From assembly GCA_013288125.1 (NCBI GenBank), contig JABDCN010000008.1:1-55124 (forward strand): 55,124 nucleotides of DNA. The letters run 5' to 3'. The notes beneath the pieces were generated by a model. It did no database searches, had not been told where the DNA came from, and saw only the letters and a list, made by a program, of their open reading frames with translations. The position numbers and the translations under genes were made by a program. The DNA is from Gammaproteobacteria bacterium (GTDB lineage Bacteria > Pseudomonadota > Gammaproteobacteria > DSM-16500). Positions 44,039 to 52,566 of this stretch are shown piece after piece; positions within the stretch are counted from its first letter, which is position 1, and the number at the start of each line of letters is the position of its first letter.

Positions 44039-44177
44039 CCTTTAACTTCTTATTTTTCATCGAAACTTAGATTTTCTCTTAAAACTTCACATATCTCATT
44101 CTGAAATTTTTTATATGAAAAGAATAGTATATTATCTAATTATTGGATTTGATATAATATTTAATCTATCCTTAGAA

Positions 44178-44196
44178 CTTCTTGTTTTTCAAGAAG
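44178..44196 (+). promoter_or_regulatory. Leader hairpin upstream of msrB
   Basis: CTTCTTG (44178-44184) and CAAGAAG (44190-44196) pair around five T/C bases, 47 bases before the msrB ATG. A TATAAT at 44153-44158 could be the -10 box, placing the hairpin in the mRNA leader. Role not established. Confidence 0.35.
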
Positions 44197-44243
44197 GAAA
44201 AGATGTTGAGGATAGCAATATTACCTTTGGAACATAAATTATT

Positions 44244-44759
44244 ATGAAATACATAATTGCTGTTATTTTATTTTTTTTTAGTATCGCAACCACAGCGATG
44301 ACTGATCAAACTTATCAAAAACCAAGTGATGCTATTTTGAAACAAAAATTAACACCCATGCAATATCATGTCACACAAGAAGCTGGAACTGAACCGCCTT
44401 TCGAAAATGAATACTGGAATAATGAAGAGCCTGGAATTTACGTTGATGTTGTTTCAGGAGAACCGCTTTTTAGTTCGTTAGATAAATATGATTCTAAAAC
44501 TGGCTGGCCGAGTTTTACTAAGCCGCTTGAGTCAAAAAATATTATTTTAAGACCAGATACGAGTATTTTACCTGAAAGAACAGAAGTTTTGTCGACGCAT
44601 GCACAATCTCATCTAGGACATGTTTTTGATGATGGTCCACCACCCACAAATAAAAGATACTGCATGAATTCGGCTGCACTCGAATTTATTCCTGTAAATG
44701 ATTTAAAAAAACGTGGTTATGGTAAATATCTACCATTATTCAAACAAAATAAAAAATAA
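44244..44759 (+). CDS. msrB: Exported peptide-methionine (R)-S-oxide reductase
   Basis: 171 aa with a signal peptide ([20 protein letters not shown]), so periplasmic, which is unusual for MsrB. The fold markers are [19 protein letters not shown] and the catalytic Cys140 in [11 protein letters not shown]. The zinc-binding CxxC pairs are absent: [11 protein letters not shown] replaces YxCxxCxxxLF. It repairs methionine sulfoxide in exported proteins. It depends on an unidentified thiol donor. AT-rich leader with a hairpin. Confidence 0.94.
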   Translation: MKYIIAVILFFFSIATTAMTDQTYQKPSDAILKQKLTPMQYHVTQEAGTEPPFENEYWNNEEPGIYVDVVSGEPLFSSLDKYDSKTGWPSFTKPLESKNIILRPDTSILPERTEVLSTHAQSHLGHVFDDGPPPTNKRYCMNSAALEFIPVNDLKKRGYGKYLPLFKQNKK

Positions 44760-44763
44760 TTAT

Positions 44764-44889
44764 ATGGAACAAATAATGAAACAAATAGTACAACGAACTT
44801 TATCAGAAGAAGTAATGGATAAAATAATGACTCTTTTTTTTATTCGCTTAGTTATTTTTGGTTTTTCAATGGTCGAACATTCAAATTAA
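44764..44889 (+). pseudogene. 41-aa ORF, probable gene fragment
   Basis: MEQIMKQIVQRTLSEEVMDK continues to a hydrophobic FFIRLVIFGFSMVEHSN end. It starts 4 bases after the msrB stop with no clear ribosome site. It resembles the start of a larger helical protein cut short. Not recognised. Confidence 0.3.
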
Positions 44890-44969
44890 TTTTACTGTTT
44901 GCGCGAGAAGAAAATAATTTGTTAATAAGGAGCATCTCAGAATTGAAGAATAGTGACGACCAGGCGTAT

Positions 44970-45066
44970 TTATATGGCCGTTTATAATCAAGCTATAGAT
45001 GGCCAATAGGGAATGATGAATTGACTTATATGGCCGGTTATAATTAGAATATAAGCGGCCATATAA
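44970..45066. repeat. TTATATGGCCG direct and inverted repeats
   Basis: TTATATGGCCG occurs at 44970-44980 and 45026-45036, and its reverse complement CGGCCATATAA at 45056-45066. The second and third form an 11-bp inverted repeat with a 19-base loop. The extended site TTATATGGCCGGTTATAA is itself nearly palindromic. This looks like an operator cluster, but no regulator gene is intact nearby. Confidence 0.65.
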
Positions 45067-45097
45067 ACAATATTATGAAGGAATGCGTAGTCTCCCG

Positions 45098-45193
45098 TTA
45101 ATTTCGTCTTACACCATTTAATTTGGCGATTTCATCAATCAGCGGCACATCTGTTGCTGCCACATTGAGCGCCCTACCATAACTACTGCAAGG
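45098..45193 (-). pseudogene. Possible ketopantoate reductase C-terminal fragment
   Basis: About 31 codons ending YGRALNVAATDVPLIDEIAK plus a short tail and stop. The pattern YGRxLxVxTxxxxxIxxL matches the C-terminal helix of PanE/ApbA-type reductases. There is no start, and it abuts the 3' end of the F-box gene. Too short for certainty. Confidence 0.3.
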
Positions 45194-46120
45194 TTAGCGT
45201 AAACGTGCTGCATGTAAAGAGTTTTGGTAATAGCCAAAAAGGTCGTCACAGGTCACGGCCGTATTTTTTAAAAAACCTAGCATATCCCGTAAAAAAGTAA
45301 TGGTTTTTTCTGTATATACTATTTCAGGATTTGCCATTAATGTTTCACCTAAAATTATTAATTTATTACCTTGCAGTCCATCTTGAGCTAAAAAATCATT
45401 TAATTCCCTAAAAAAAGAGGGACCTTTAAAAAAAATCATTTCATATGGATTCTTCTCTGCACATTTTTGCAATGCGGCGTATAGGTAAAGAAGTGGAAAA
45501 TCGTGATTTGTTTGGTAAATGGTATGAGTATAGGCGTTAGGTGGTATACTGCTTGGAATAACCTTGGAGACAAATCTATATATTTCTTTCAACACTAAAT
45601 CATTAGAATGGTAGATAACGGGAAGTTTTTTAAGTAAATGATTTGCTATCGTTTGTTGATCGACTACAAATAGGTATTTGAGCTCAGTACATGTCACGGG
45701 ATTGACATTCAAAAAAAATGCGTAAGAAATTAATAATGGGGTAGGACATACACGAAAATCTTTTTCAATCTCATAATAACTAAGATATTCAAACCGTAAT
45801 TCTTCATTCCTGACTTTATTAAATAGCCCGCTTATTTTCGATGCTTTATGTTGCGTAAAAAAAAATGTCATGCAAGATTGATTAAGTTTATCTTCTTCAT
45901 CATTAGTTAAATAATTTAATATAAAACGCTTCCAAAGCCAGTCATCACTAGCTAACTTTCTCATTCGTTGGGATACTGCACAAAGACTTAATAAATCCGC
46001 CACCCCAAAAAAAGAAAACATATACAAAAGAACTTCATCAGGGACAAAAGAAAATATATCAGTCACATTATCATCATGCTTCTTTTTAGCATGCTTTTTA
46101 TATCTCTGTCGTAAGCGCAT
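45194..46120 (-). CDS. F-box domain protein, candidate host-directed effector
   Basis: 308 aa. A basic NLS-like N-terminus (RLRQRYKKHAKKKH) is followed by a clear F-box at about residues 24-66: FVPDEVLLYMFSFFGVADLL, then VSQRMRKLASDDWLWKRF. F-boxes bind SKP1 of eukaryotic SCF ubiquitin ligases and have no known bacterial partner, so a role in host cells is likely. The rest (about 70-308) is helical, without recognised repeats; it would be the substrate-recruiting part. No signal peptide. Similar proteins occur in Legionella (AnkB, LegU1). Confidence 0.82.
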   Translation of the reverse strand: MRLRQRYKKHAKKKHDDNVTDIFSFVPDEVLLYMFSFFGVADLLSLCAVSQRMRKLASDDWLWKRFILNYLTNDEEDKLNQSCMTFFFTQHKASKISGLFNKVRNEELRFEYLSYYEIEKDFRVCPTPLLISYAFFLNVNPVTCTELKYLFVVDQQTIANHLLKKLPVIYHSNDLVLKEIYRFVSKVIPSSIPPNAYTHTIYQTNHDFPLLYLYAALQKCAEKNPYEMIFFKGPSFFRELNDFLAQDGLQGNKLIILGETLMANPEIVYTEKTITFLRDMLGFLKNTAVTCDDLFGYYQNSLHAARLR

Positions 46121-46239
46121 AGGTTATCTCTATATTATTTTCCTAATTATTATAGTACAACTAAGTTATACATTTAAAAAGCAGTGATAAATATGATTAC
46201 ACGGAATTTAGTTGATGTGATGTTTGAGGAATTAATTAT

Positions 46240-46305
46240 CTAAGAGTCTGGTTTTAATATCCATGACATACTTGCAGGGTCATCAAGTCCATTTGCAAAT
46301 TGAAC
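46240..46305 (-). pseudogene. StyA-like monooxygenase C-terminal remnant
   Basis: 21 codons reading VQFANGLDDPASMSWILKPD and Ser, then stop. This is almost the same as the C-terminus of the monooxygenase at 49738-50961 (RIANGLDDPASMSWLLKQNS). The rest of this copy is gone. It sits just downstream of the double-GNAT gene. Confidence 0.75.
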
Positions 46306-46314
46306 TAATTAGGA

Positions 46315-47415
46315 TTATATCAAAATTACCATGAGGCATGATTTTTCTTCTTTAAAAAATCCTTGCTTTGCATAGTAATAACCGACCATTTTAAATCCTG
46401 CTTTTTCGTATACATGAAAAGCGCGTGGATTATTTGTATTGGGATCAATAAAAAAAGTATCAGCATTTGAATCAATTTTATTTTTATAAAACTCAGTAAA
46501 CGCTTTTAATGTAGGTGCAGCTAGTCCTTTTGCCAAGAAATTTTTATTACCTATCCCAAAGTCAAGTGAGATGGTATGCCCTGTCTTCGATAAATACTCG
46601 CGATGAAGATCAGATAAATCATTTTGTTCTCTTAGCATTTGATCGCTTAATAAAAAACAAAATGGCTGATTATCTATATATCCGACCCAATATTGAGTTG
46701 TTCCATAAAAATAATGTTGTTTACGGCCATGGATAAAATTAAGAATATCATCTTTATGTTCTTGACTATTGTCCCAGAATTCTTGCATGTGCGGCTCTGA
46801 CAGCCATGAAAAGATCATATCTTGGTGTTGTGTAGCCGCTTTTTCAAAATGAATAGGCAAAGAAACAGAATTAAGCATTTTATTTTTTTCTATGACCATT
46901 AGAAGGGCTAATCCATCAGGTGTCATCATTTCTTTAATAAACACAAACCCGACTTTTTTATAACAGCGGATGGCACGAAGGTTTTTTGGATCAACATCAG
47001 TAATGATTTTTTTAATATCAGGATTATGAAAAAGATAATCGATGAATGCACGTATCATCTTTGTTCCTATCCCACGATTAATTAAACTCTTCTCGCCGAT
47101 AAATTGATCAATCCCAATAGTTCCTTCTGTTTCGTTTGGCCACCATCCATCGCCAACTTTGCTAGCTTGATAGTATTGAATGAATCCAATTGGTTTATCG
47201 TTTAAGAAAACAATAAATGGTACAACTACACTATCTCCAATCCTCTCTTTGTACTTGGATTTAATTTCTTCGTCAGTTAAATGATCATCCCACCATTCTT
47301 TAACATGAGGTTCATTAAGCCATTTATATAATAAAGTTAAATCTGATTCTTGCAATGGCTTGAATGCAAAGTTATTTGAGATAGTTTTTTGGTAACGAAC
47401 TTCATTTAAGGACAT
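46315..47415 (-). CDS. Tandem GNAT acetyltransferase
   Basis: 366 aa built of two GNAT domains. Domain 1 (about 10-185) resembles AAC(6')-type enzymes: LYKWLNEPHVKEWWDD, IDQFIGEKSLINRGIGTKMI (acetyl-CoA loop) and DPKNLRAIRCYKKVGF. Domain 2 (about 190-366) repeats the plan: FSWLSEPHMQEFWDN, FGIGNKNFLAKGLAAPTLKA and DPNTNNPRAFHVYEKAGF. The second acetyl-CoA loop is less canonical (AKGLAA). It could be an antibiotic-modifying enzyme or act on a small amine; the substrate is unknown. Confidence 0.88.
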   Translation of the reverse strand: MSLNEVRYQKTISNNFAFKPLQESDLTLLYKWLNEPHVKEWWDDHLTDEEIKSKYKERIGDSVVVPFIVFLNDKPIGFIQYYQASKVGDGWWPNETEGTIGIDQFIGEKSLINRGIGTKMIRAFIDYLFHNPDIKKIITDVDPKNLRAIRCYKKVGFVFIKEMMTPDGLALLMVIEKNKMLNSVSLPIHFEKAATQHQDMIFSWLSEPHMQEFWDNSQEHKDDILNFIHGRKQHYFYGTTQYWVGYIDNQPFCFLLSDQMLREQNDLSDLHREYLSKTGHTISLDFGIGNKNFLAKGLAAPTLKAFTEFYKNKIDSNADTFFIDPNTNNPRAFHVYEKAGFKMVGYYYAKQGFFKEEKSCLMVILI

Positions 47416-47526
47416 AAGCTTACAAACCCGATGATTTGATTATCGCATTCTATTACTAAAACTTTTACATTGTTCCTTAAAAAATCATGCCATTTTTGCT
47501 CACGTTCTTTTACTGATAATGAATAA
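47406..47526 (-). pseudogene. GNAT N-terminal fragment
   Basis: About 38 codons reading YSLSVKEREQKWHDFLRNN, then KVLVIECDNQIIGFVSLCP and stop. The W-x-x-FL and VxExDxxIxGFVSL pattern is the front half of a GNAT acetyltransferase. It lies just upstream of, and slightly overlaps, the tandem GNAT gene, and ends at the cupin stop. A third GNAT-type unit was therefore lost here. Confidence 0.65.
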
Positions 47527-47979
47527 TTATACTAATTTTTTAGGAATAGTTCTCCATGGGCCAATGCCACTAATTTCGATAATTGTTTCTTCTTTAGTAA
47601 AACCGTAATGAATTGTACCTGCGGGAAATTTAATAAAGCTGCCAGATGGTAAAGCAATACTATGATTCTTATCAATATTCTTTCCTATGCCCAGATAATA
47701 AGTTCCAGAGATGACTGTATTATATTCATCAGTTACATGACTATGCGATGGAATATTGAAATTAGCTGGCAATTTTAAACGGGCAACATAAAATTCTTTT
47801 TTTTGCGGATTGCCAGTCAGAATGGTTAATTGTGCCCCTTTTGGAAGGTTAGCGGCATTAAACCATTTTAATGCGAGTGAATTTGGCAATATAGGTTGAA
47901 TTAAATCTGCTTGGGCAGATAAAGGTGCTATAACTGTAAGACTTAATATAATAAACATTATACTTTTAAAGCTTTTCAT
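47527..47979 (-). CDS. Periplasmic cupin-domain protein (second copy)
   Basis: 150 aa with a signal peptide (MKSFKSIMFIILSLTVIAPL, cleavage near SAQA). The cupin motifs are PSHSHVTDEYNTVISGTYYLG and FPAGTIHYGFTKE; the first is quoted as SHSHVTDEYNTVISG. It is paralogous to the cupin at 39509-40012: both keep LPKGAQL-type and GIGPWRT-type blocks. ATG 47979 has AAGGAAATAAT upstream. The GIY-YIG gene lies 20 bases upstream on the same strand. Confidence 0.82.
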   Translation of the reverse strand: MKSFKSIMFIILSLTVIAPLSAQADLIQPILPNSLALKWFNAANLPKGAQLTILTGNPQKKEFYVARLKLPANFNIPSHSHVTDEYNTVISGTYYLGIGKNIDKNHSIALPSGSFIKFPAGTIHYGFTKEETIIEISGIGPWRTIPKKLV

Positions 47980-47999
47980 TATTATTTCCTTCTGCATTT

Positions 48000-48278
48000 T
48001 TAAACTCCGAAATAAATGTGTAGTAAATCTGGATTATTGATTATTTTTTCTTTATTTTGACGCGATAATTTTTTAATACGATTTTCTAATTGCATTGCGA
48101 TGGACTTATTTTTAACTTTCCAATATTGTGCGATTTTTAATGGCTTGAAACTTCGCGTGTATTTACTGGCAGTGCCCTCCAAATGCGCTTCATATCGTTT
48201 TGTTAAATCAGTCGTATAGCCAGTATAATAGCAATTATTTTCACAATATAAGATATACACCCAATAATGTTTATTCAT
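48000..48278 (-). CDS. GIY-YIG nuclease superfamily protein (intact copy)
   Basis: 92 aa, UPF0213/YhbQ-like. The motif WVYILYC...YYTGYTTDL supplies the GIY-YIG strands. R30 (KRYEAH), and a Glu in LENRIKKLSRQNK, complete the catalytic set. It ends LLHIYFGV. It is the complete version of the truncated copy at 35578-35865, with about 95 percent nucleotide identity over 226 bp by eye. Function in DNA repair or recombination is likely but unproven. Confidence 0.87.
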   Translation of the reverse strand: MNKHYWVYILYCENNCYYTGYTTDLTKRYEAHLEGTASKYTRSFKPLKIAQYWKVKNKSIAMQLENRIKKLSRQNKEKIINNPDLLHIYFGV

Positions 48279-48474
48279 TAGGTTTAGTTGTCCTTTATAG
48301 TTCCTGTTTTATTCCTATTTTACTAGTATTTTTTAGTAGTTTAGCACGCGTAGCTTATTGATACTATGGATAAATAATCTTATCTACGCTTAACAATGAC
48401 TTGAGTTAGACTATTGCTAATTATTTACGATACGGTAAAATACGTAATATGTATCAATACGAAAGGAATGACTT

Positions 48475-49560
48475 ATGTCCCGCCCAGGAATCACTTATCA
48501 CGATGTCGCAACTGCCGCTCATGAATTAAAAGGCCTAGGCCGAAACGTTACCATTGAAAATGTTAGGGGTATTTTAGGGACGGGTAGTATTGGGACTATC
48601 AATCAGCATCTGCGTAAATGGAAAGATATGCAGCAGGCGACCCATGCTATTACTTCAAAAGAAAACCTACCGCATGATTTAGTGGGTTTAATGAAAGGAT
48701 TGTGGGAGGGAGTTATTACTCAATCCGCGCAGCAATTTCTTCCAACAGAAGAAGCGTATAAACAAGAACTTCAAGCATTAAAAAGTGAACTCGAAAAATA
48801 TAAAAATAATAATCGACGCTGGCAAAAGTTATTTAATCGGTGGCAGCAAGACAAGACAGATTTGACGAATGAAAAATTAACGTTAGAGCAGGCACTTCAG
48901 TTTGCACATAAAGAAAATCAATCTTTGCGTGATAAGCAAGATGGTGTTTTGTGTCAGCTTCAGGAGAAGCAAGATAGAATTGATGAATTACAGCGATTAC
49001 ATCAACAAACGCAACAAAATTTGGAGCATTATCGTGAATTAACACGGGAGCAGCGATTATTAGATCAACAACAATTTGAACGTGATAAACAACAATTACA
49101 ACTTGAGTTAAAAAATACGAGAGAGCAGTTAGCAATTCAACATCATCAATATATTGAAATGCATCAACAACATCAGTTGTTAAATCATTCTTATGTACAA
49201 TTAGAAAAAAATTATCAGGAAGTTTTATCAGATAAAGAATCCATGAAAGATAAAATAAAACAATGTGAAAAATCTCATATAGAAAATCAAAAGATGAGTG
49301 AGCATTGGCAGAAACAATATAGAGAATTGGAAAAGAAGTTTGAAAATAAAATAACTGAATTAATGGCATTACAAAGTGATAATAAAATACTGAATCAACA
49401 ATTAACGGATACAAAAAAATTGCTGTGTAATGCACAGGATCAAAATAAACTGTTAACCAGGGAGAAATGGGAGTTAGCGGAGGAAAAAGCGATGATAGAA
49501 GGGCAGTTGAAACAAATGCAGCAGATGATCTATGCGAAAGAAGCGAAAGAAGTGAGTTGA
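48475..49560 (+). CDS. kfrA: KfrA-like DNA-binding coiled-coil protein
   Basis: 361 aa. The N-terminal KfrA_N helix-turn-helix (about 1-70) contains GITYHDVATAAHEL, NVTIENVRGILGTGSIGTIN and RKWK. A coiled coil rich in Gln, Glu and Lys covers about 95-350. KfrA is a plasmid protein that represses itself and forms filaments for partition. Its presence in this window suggests plasmid-derived DNA. GATAC/GTATC and TACG repeats (48427-48460) upstream could be its operator. Stop overlaps the next ATG (TGATG). Confidence 0.88.
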   Translation: MSRPGITYHDVATAAHELKGLGRNVTIENVRGILGTGSIGTINQHLRKWKDMQQATHAITSKENLPHDLVGLMKGLWEGVITQSAQQFLPTEEAYKQELQALKSELEKYKNNNRRWQKLFNRWQQDKTDLTNEKLTLEQALQFAHKENQSLRDKQDGVLCQLQEKQDRIDELQRLHQQTQQNLEHYRELTREQRLLDQQQFERDKQQLQLELKNTREQLAIQHHQYIEMHQQHQLLNHSYVQLEKNYQEVLSDKESMKDKIKQCEKSHIENQKMSEHWQKQYRELEKKFENKITELMALQSDNKILNQQLTDTKKLLCNAQDQNKLLTREKWELAEEKAMIEGQLKQMQQMIYAKEAKEVS

Positions 49561-49628
49561 TGTCGCGCGTTATCATTATTGCAGGGCCAAGTGGAGCAGG
49601 AAAAACAACAGCGGCGCAAGCATTATAA
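49560..49628 (+). pseudogene. Truncated P-loop NTPase gene coupled to kfrA
   Basis: 22 codons: MSRVIIIAGPSGAGKTTAAQ and two more, then TAA. The Walker A GPSGAGKTT is perfect, but nothing of the enzyme follows. The ATG overlaps the kfrA stop by one base, so an intact kfrA-coupled NTPase (zeta-toxin-like or guanylate-kinase-like) once existed. The following 100 bases show no clear continuation. Confidence 0.65.
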
Positions 49629-49737
49629 CATACTTATAATGTCTTTAATCGCAAAGTAGAACATTCAAAAGCATATAGACCAATGATGGCGTTCCATTAG
49701 CAGCCCACGATAATGCGTAAAAGATTTTTTAATCAAA

Positions 49738-50961
49738 TTAAAAGTTAATCGTCATTGAATTTTGTTTTAATAACCATGACATGCTTGCTGGATCATCAAG
49801 ACCATTAGCAATTCGATTTGCTAATGTTTTATTCTCACTTGCAGATTTAAACAATGCTAAATCACTCTTTCTTAATGGCATTAAGAATAATTCACTTAAC
49901 TCACACGCTGGGCGACCATGTGTATTCCAGGATAATTCTGCGACTTCATGCATCCACTTTTCATCAAATGGCTTATCGTCATGTTGTATGATTGCTTCAC
50001 CATACAAAAATGCAGATTTACAAGCATGATTTGCGCCCTGTGCTGCGATGGGATCATTTAATACAATAGTATCGCCAAGACCAATAACAGCCTTACCACA
50101 ACCAGAAATATAAGTTGGATGTCTAACAGTAGGTGTAAATCGACCCGCAAGAAATGCATTTTCATCAGCTAGTTTAATGGCAGAGCAGCGTTCCGCTTCC
50201 GATGGAATAAATAATTTGAGCAAGGTTTTTGCATGATCAAGAAAAGCTTCGGGAGATGTAATAGTGTCCCAACTATCAAATGGTCCTCCTGGTATTCCTT
50301 CAAATACCATCATTTCACAATCGCCATTATGGGTTAATCCTGGTGTTGTAAAATACTCTCCTACATTTGGAATAACAACAAAATGAGTTCCGGGTGGAGT
50401 GAACGAAGGCAGCATATTTTTTACTGCTAAACCCGCTAGCGCACGTTGTGGAGCATTAAAGGGTGAACGATTATCGTTACGTAAAAATAATTGACTTATT
50501 TCTCGTTTGCCAGTGGCGACAATTGTTAATTCATGATCATTTGTAATTTGATCTAATGATTTTAAATCGATATTTTTGACAATCAATTCTCCACCTAGTT
50601 CTTCAAATTTTTCCATCCATCGTGGTAGTTTAAGACGTTGATCAATTGACTGGTATGGATCAATATATCCTACCCAGTGAATAGCCTGTTCTTTAGAGTT
50701 TGTCGGAGATAATGAAAAGGTAACCGACGTATTATGCGTACATTGATTATCCCAAAAATTAAGGCCAAGTACTTTTTCTCTTTGAGTGGCGGTATTAAAC
50801 AATACCTGGCTAGACATGAGTCGCCCGCAACGAATTTGGTCAGCTGTGCGATCTGTATATAATGAAATGGTATAATTTTTTTGTTGTTGCAAATGAATTG
50901 CTAGTTGTAGACCTGATTGGCCGGCTCCAATAATTGCGATTTTTCTTTTAGAAAATTTCAT
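49738..50961 (-). CDS. Styrene-monooxygenase-like flavoprotein (StyA family)
   Basis: 407 aa. KIAIIGAGQSGLQLAIHL (about residues 6-23) is the FAD motif. DQIRCGRLMSSQVLFNTA and GLGDTIVLNDPIAAQGANHA, with VATGKRE in between, are typical of StyA. These enzymes use FADH2 from a separate reductase (StyB) to epoxidise aromatic alkenes or indole. No reductase gene is near. ATG 50961 is preferred over the longer frame to 51015 because the FAD motif should lie near the start. The C-terminus also exists as a remnant at 46240-46305. Confidence 0.88.
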   Translation of the reverse strand: MKFSKRKIAIIGAGQSGLQLAIHLQQQKNYTISLYTDRTADQIRCGRLMSSQVLFNTATQREKVLGLNFWDNQCTHNTSVTFSLSPTNSKEQAIHWVGYIDPYQSIDQRLKLPRWMEKFEELGGELIVKNIDLKSLDQITNDHELTIVATGKREISQLFLRNDNRSPFNAPQRALAGLAVKNMLPSFTPPGTHFVVIPNVGEYFTTPGLTHNGDCEMMVFEGIPGGPFDSWDTITSPEAFLDHAKTLLKLFIPSEAERCSAIKLADENAFLAGRFTPTVRHPTYISGCGKAVIGLGDTIVLNDPIAAQGANHACKSAFLYGEAIIQHDDKPFDEKWMHEVAELSWNTHGRPACELSELFLMPLRKSDLALFKSASENKTLANRIANGLDDPASMSWLLKQNSMTINF

Positions 50962-51144
50962 TTTAAATCCCTTGCTGATCATTTGCGGCGGAATATAATA
51001 TAATAAAGGTTTCAAAATATTCTACTTGCCTATTACATCGAAAACAATTTTTTTAATCATCTATTCATTGTTAGAAGAAGCTATAATGTGTATATTTTGA
51101 TTTGATGTCTTTCTTGGAGTGATAATAATGCAAGATTGTAAAAG

Positions 51145-51912
51145 ATGATTGATATGAATTTTACCTATACCTTTATCATTATTAATTTATTTGTGTGGAT
51201 ACCATGGTTGTGGATATATAAAGTAAATCCATATTTCATTAAGCGGGCTCTTAACAACCGCCTAAAAGAACATCCTCAATGGAACGATGTAAAAAAAATT
51301 GAAGCATTATTAGGTAAATTATACAGAGGAGTTAATGCATCTCGTCTTTCGAAAAAAGAACTAAAACGACTGTCCATCAAAAATGATGATTTTGTATATG
51401 GCGAAGTTGATTTTTTATCTTTTTTTACACTGTTAGAAAGATGTCAGCCAAAAACGGGTGAAATATTTTATGATTTGGGTAGCGGTTCTGGGAAAGCTGT
51501 TTTTTCAGCAGCTTTATTTTTCAATCTAGGCAAAGCATATGGTATAGAGTTGTTACATGATCTGTACAATCTGTCAAATGAACAAATAAAAAAATGTCGT
51601 TCATTAATCAAGAAAAATGATAAAAAGTATTATGATACTATTAGTAAAAAAGTTATGAAAATTAATTTTATTAATAGAAATTTTCTTGAAACAAATATAA
51701 AAAGTGCTGATATTATCTATATCAATGCAACTTGCATGAACCCTGCCACATGGGATGGAATAATTCAAAAATTAATTGAATTAAAATCTGGCAGTCGTAT
51801 CATCGTAAATACTAAGAAAATTGAACATGAAAGATTTAAACTATTGTATAGTGGTGGAGAATTAATGAGTTGGGGGCTGGGTCGAGTAAGAATATATATC
51901 AAAACCAGCTGA
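51145..51912 (+). CDS. DOT1-like SAM-dependent methyltransferase with membrane anchor
   Basis: 255 aa. One N-terminal transmembrane helix (about 7-25) precedes a class I methyltransferase. YGEVDFLSFFTLL (about 85), motif I YDLGSGSGK (about 109-117), GIELL (about 133-137) and ADIIYINATCMNP (about 190) follow the pattern of DOT1 histone-H3K79 methyltransferases (YGE, DLGSGxGx, GxE, xxxVNNFAF-like). Bacterial DOT1-like proteins occur in intracellular and plant pathogens. The membrane helix argues against a nuclear role. Start at 51145 or 51154. Confidence 0.75.
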   Translation: MIDMNFTYTFIIINLFVWIPWLWIYKVNPYFIKRALNNRLKEHPQWNDVKKIEALLGKLYRGVNASRLSKKELKRLSIKNDDFVYGEVDFLSFFTLLERCQPKTGEIFYDLGSGSGKAVFSAALFFNLGKAYGIELLHDLYNLSNEQIKKCRSLIKKNDKKYYDTISKKVMKINFINRNFLETNIKSADIIYINATCMNPATWDGIIQKLIELKSGSRIIVNTKKIEHERFKLLYSGGELMSWGLGRVRIYIKTS

Positions 51913-52000
51913 AGAAGACAGTAATAGATAATACGAGGCCGCATCGTCTGAAATACATTTTGCGCCACATTTATTTTTTTAAGCTGATGGTGAAATAACT

Positions 52001-52477
52001 ATGAAAGTTACAATTGAAGAAATTGACTCAGACCAAGCAGAAGCATTATGCCGCAGTATCACCAATGATTTGCCAGACTATTTTGGTATTCCATCTGCAA
52101 ATGAGCAATATTTTACTGGTGTAAGGCATTGCAAAAATTTAGCTGCAAAAATTGATGATCAATACGTTGGGTTGCTTTCATTGAATTTTCCCTATCCAAA
52201 TAATAGTAATATTTATTGGATGGCAGTATTAAAGAATCATCAGGCTGAGGGGATTGGTCATCAATTGATTGAAGAAGCATGCAAGCTTGCAAAAAAACAA
52301 AATGCTAATTCAATGACAGTAGAAACATTGTCTCCAGAAGAATCAGACAAAAATTATTTAAAAACATACCATTTTTATCAATCTTTAGAATTTAAACCAT
52401 TAATCACTATCAAACCAGAGGGATATCATTGGAACATGGTTTATATGGTTAAACAACTGCACTTGCACAAGATTTAA
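52001..52477 (+). CDS. GNAT-family N-acetyltransferase
   Basis: 158 aa. LAAKIDDQYVGLLSLNFP and IYWMAVLKNHQAEGIGHQLI (acetyl-CoA loop QAEGIG) plus the C-terminal KTYHFYQSLEFKPL match the GNAT fold. The N-terminal CRSITNDLPDYFGIP is shared with a subgroup of small acetyltransferases in Bacillus and Legionella. Substrate unknown. It follows the methyltransferase gene by 88 bases. Confidence 0.85.
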   Translation: MKVTIEEIDSDQAEALCRSITNDLPDYFGIPSANEQYFTGVRHCKNLAAKIDDQYVGLLSLNFPYPNNSNIYWMAVLKNHQAEGIGHQLIEEACKLAKKQNANSMTVETLSPEESDKNYLKTYHFYQSLEFKPLITIKPEGYHWNMVYMVKQLHLHKI

Positions 52478-52566
52478 AATTAACTCGGAAATGGTTGATT
52501 GGTTAAAAAACTTTTTGAAGCACAATCACGTAAATAAAGGTTAATAAGGGTTTGATGGGAATGGCA

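Larger units (their letters stand above)
44760..45193. other. 434-base interval with repeats and gene fragments
   Basis: No intact gene. It contains a 41-codon ORF directly after msrB (44764-44889), a set of TTATATGGCCG repeats (44970-45066) and a minus-strand ketopantoate-reductase-like tail (45098-45193), each listed separately. The parts between show nothing recognisable. Confidence 0.6.

Noticed and set aside
35578-48287. Composite transposon bounded by the two GIY-YIG copies
   Set aside because: The copies lie in the same orientation but no transposase or terminal inverted repeats were seen, and the genes between them are mixed and mostly chromosomal.
48833-49576. Minus-strand ORF of 247 codons
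   Set aside because: It is antisense to the kfrA coiled coil, where Gln/Glu/Lys codons leave the reverse frame open. No domain is visible.
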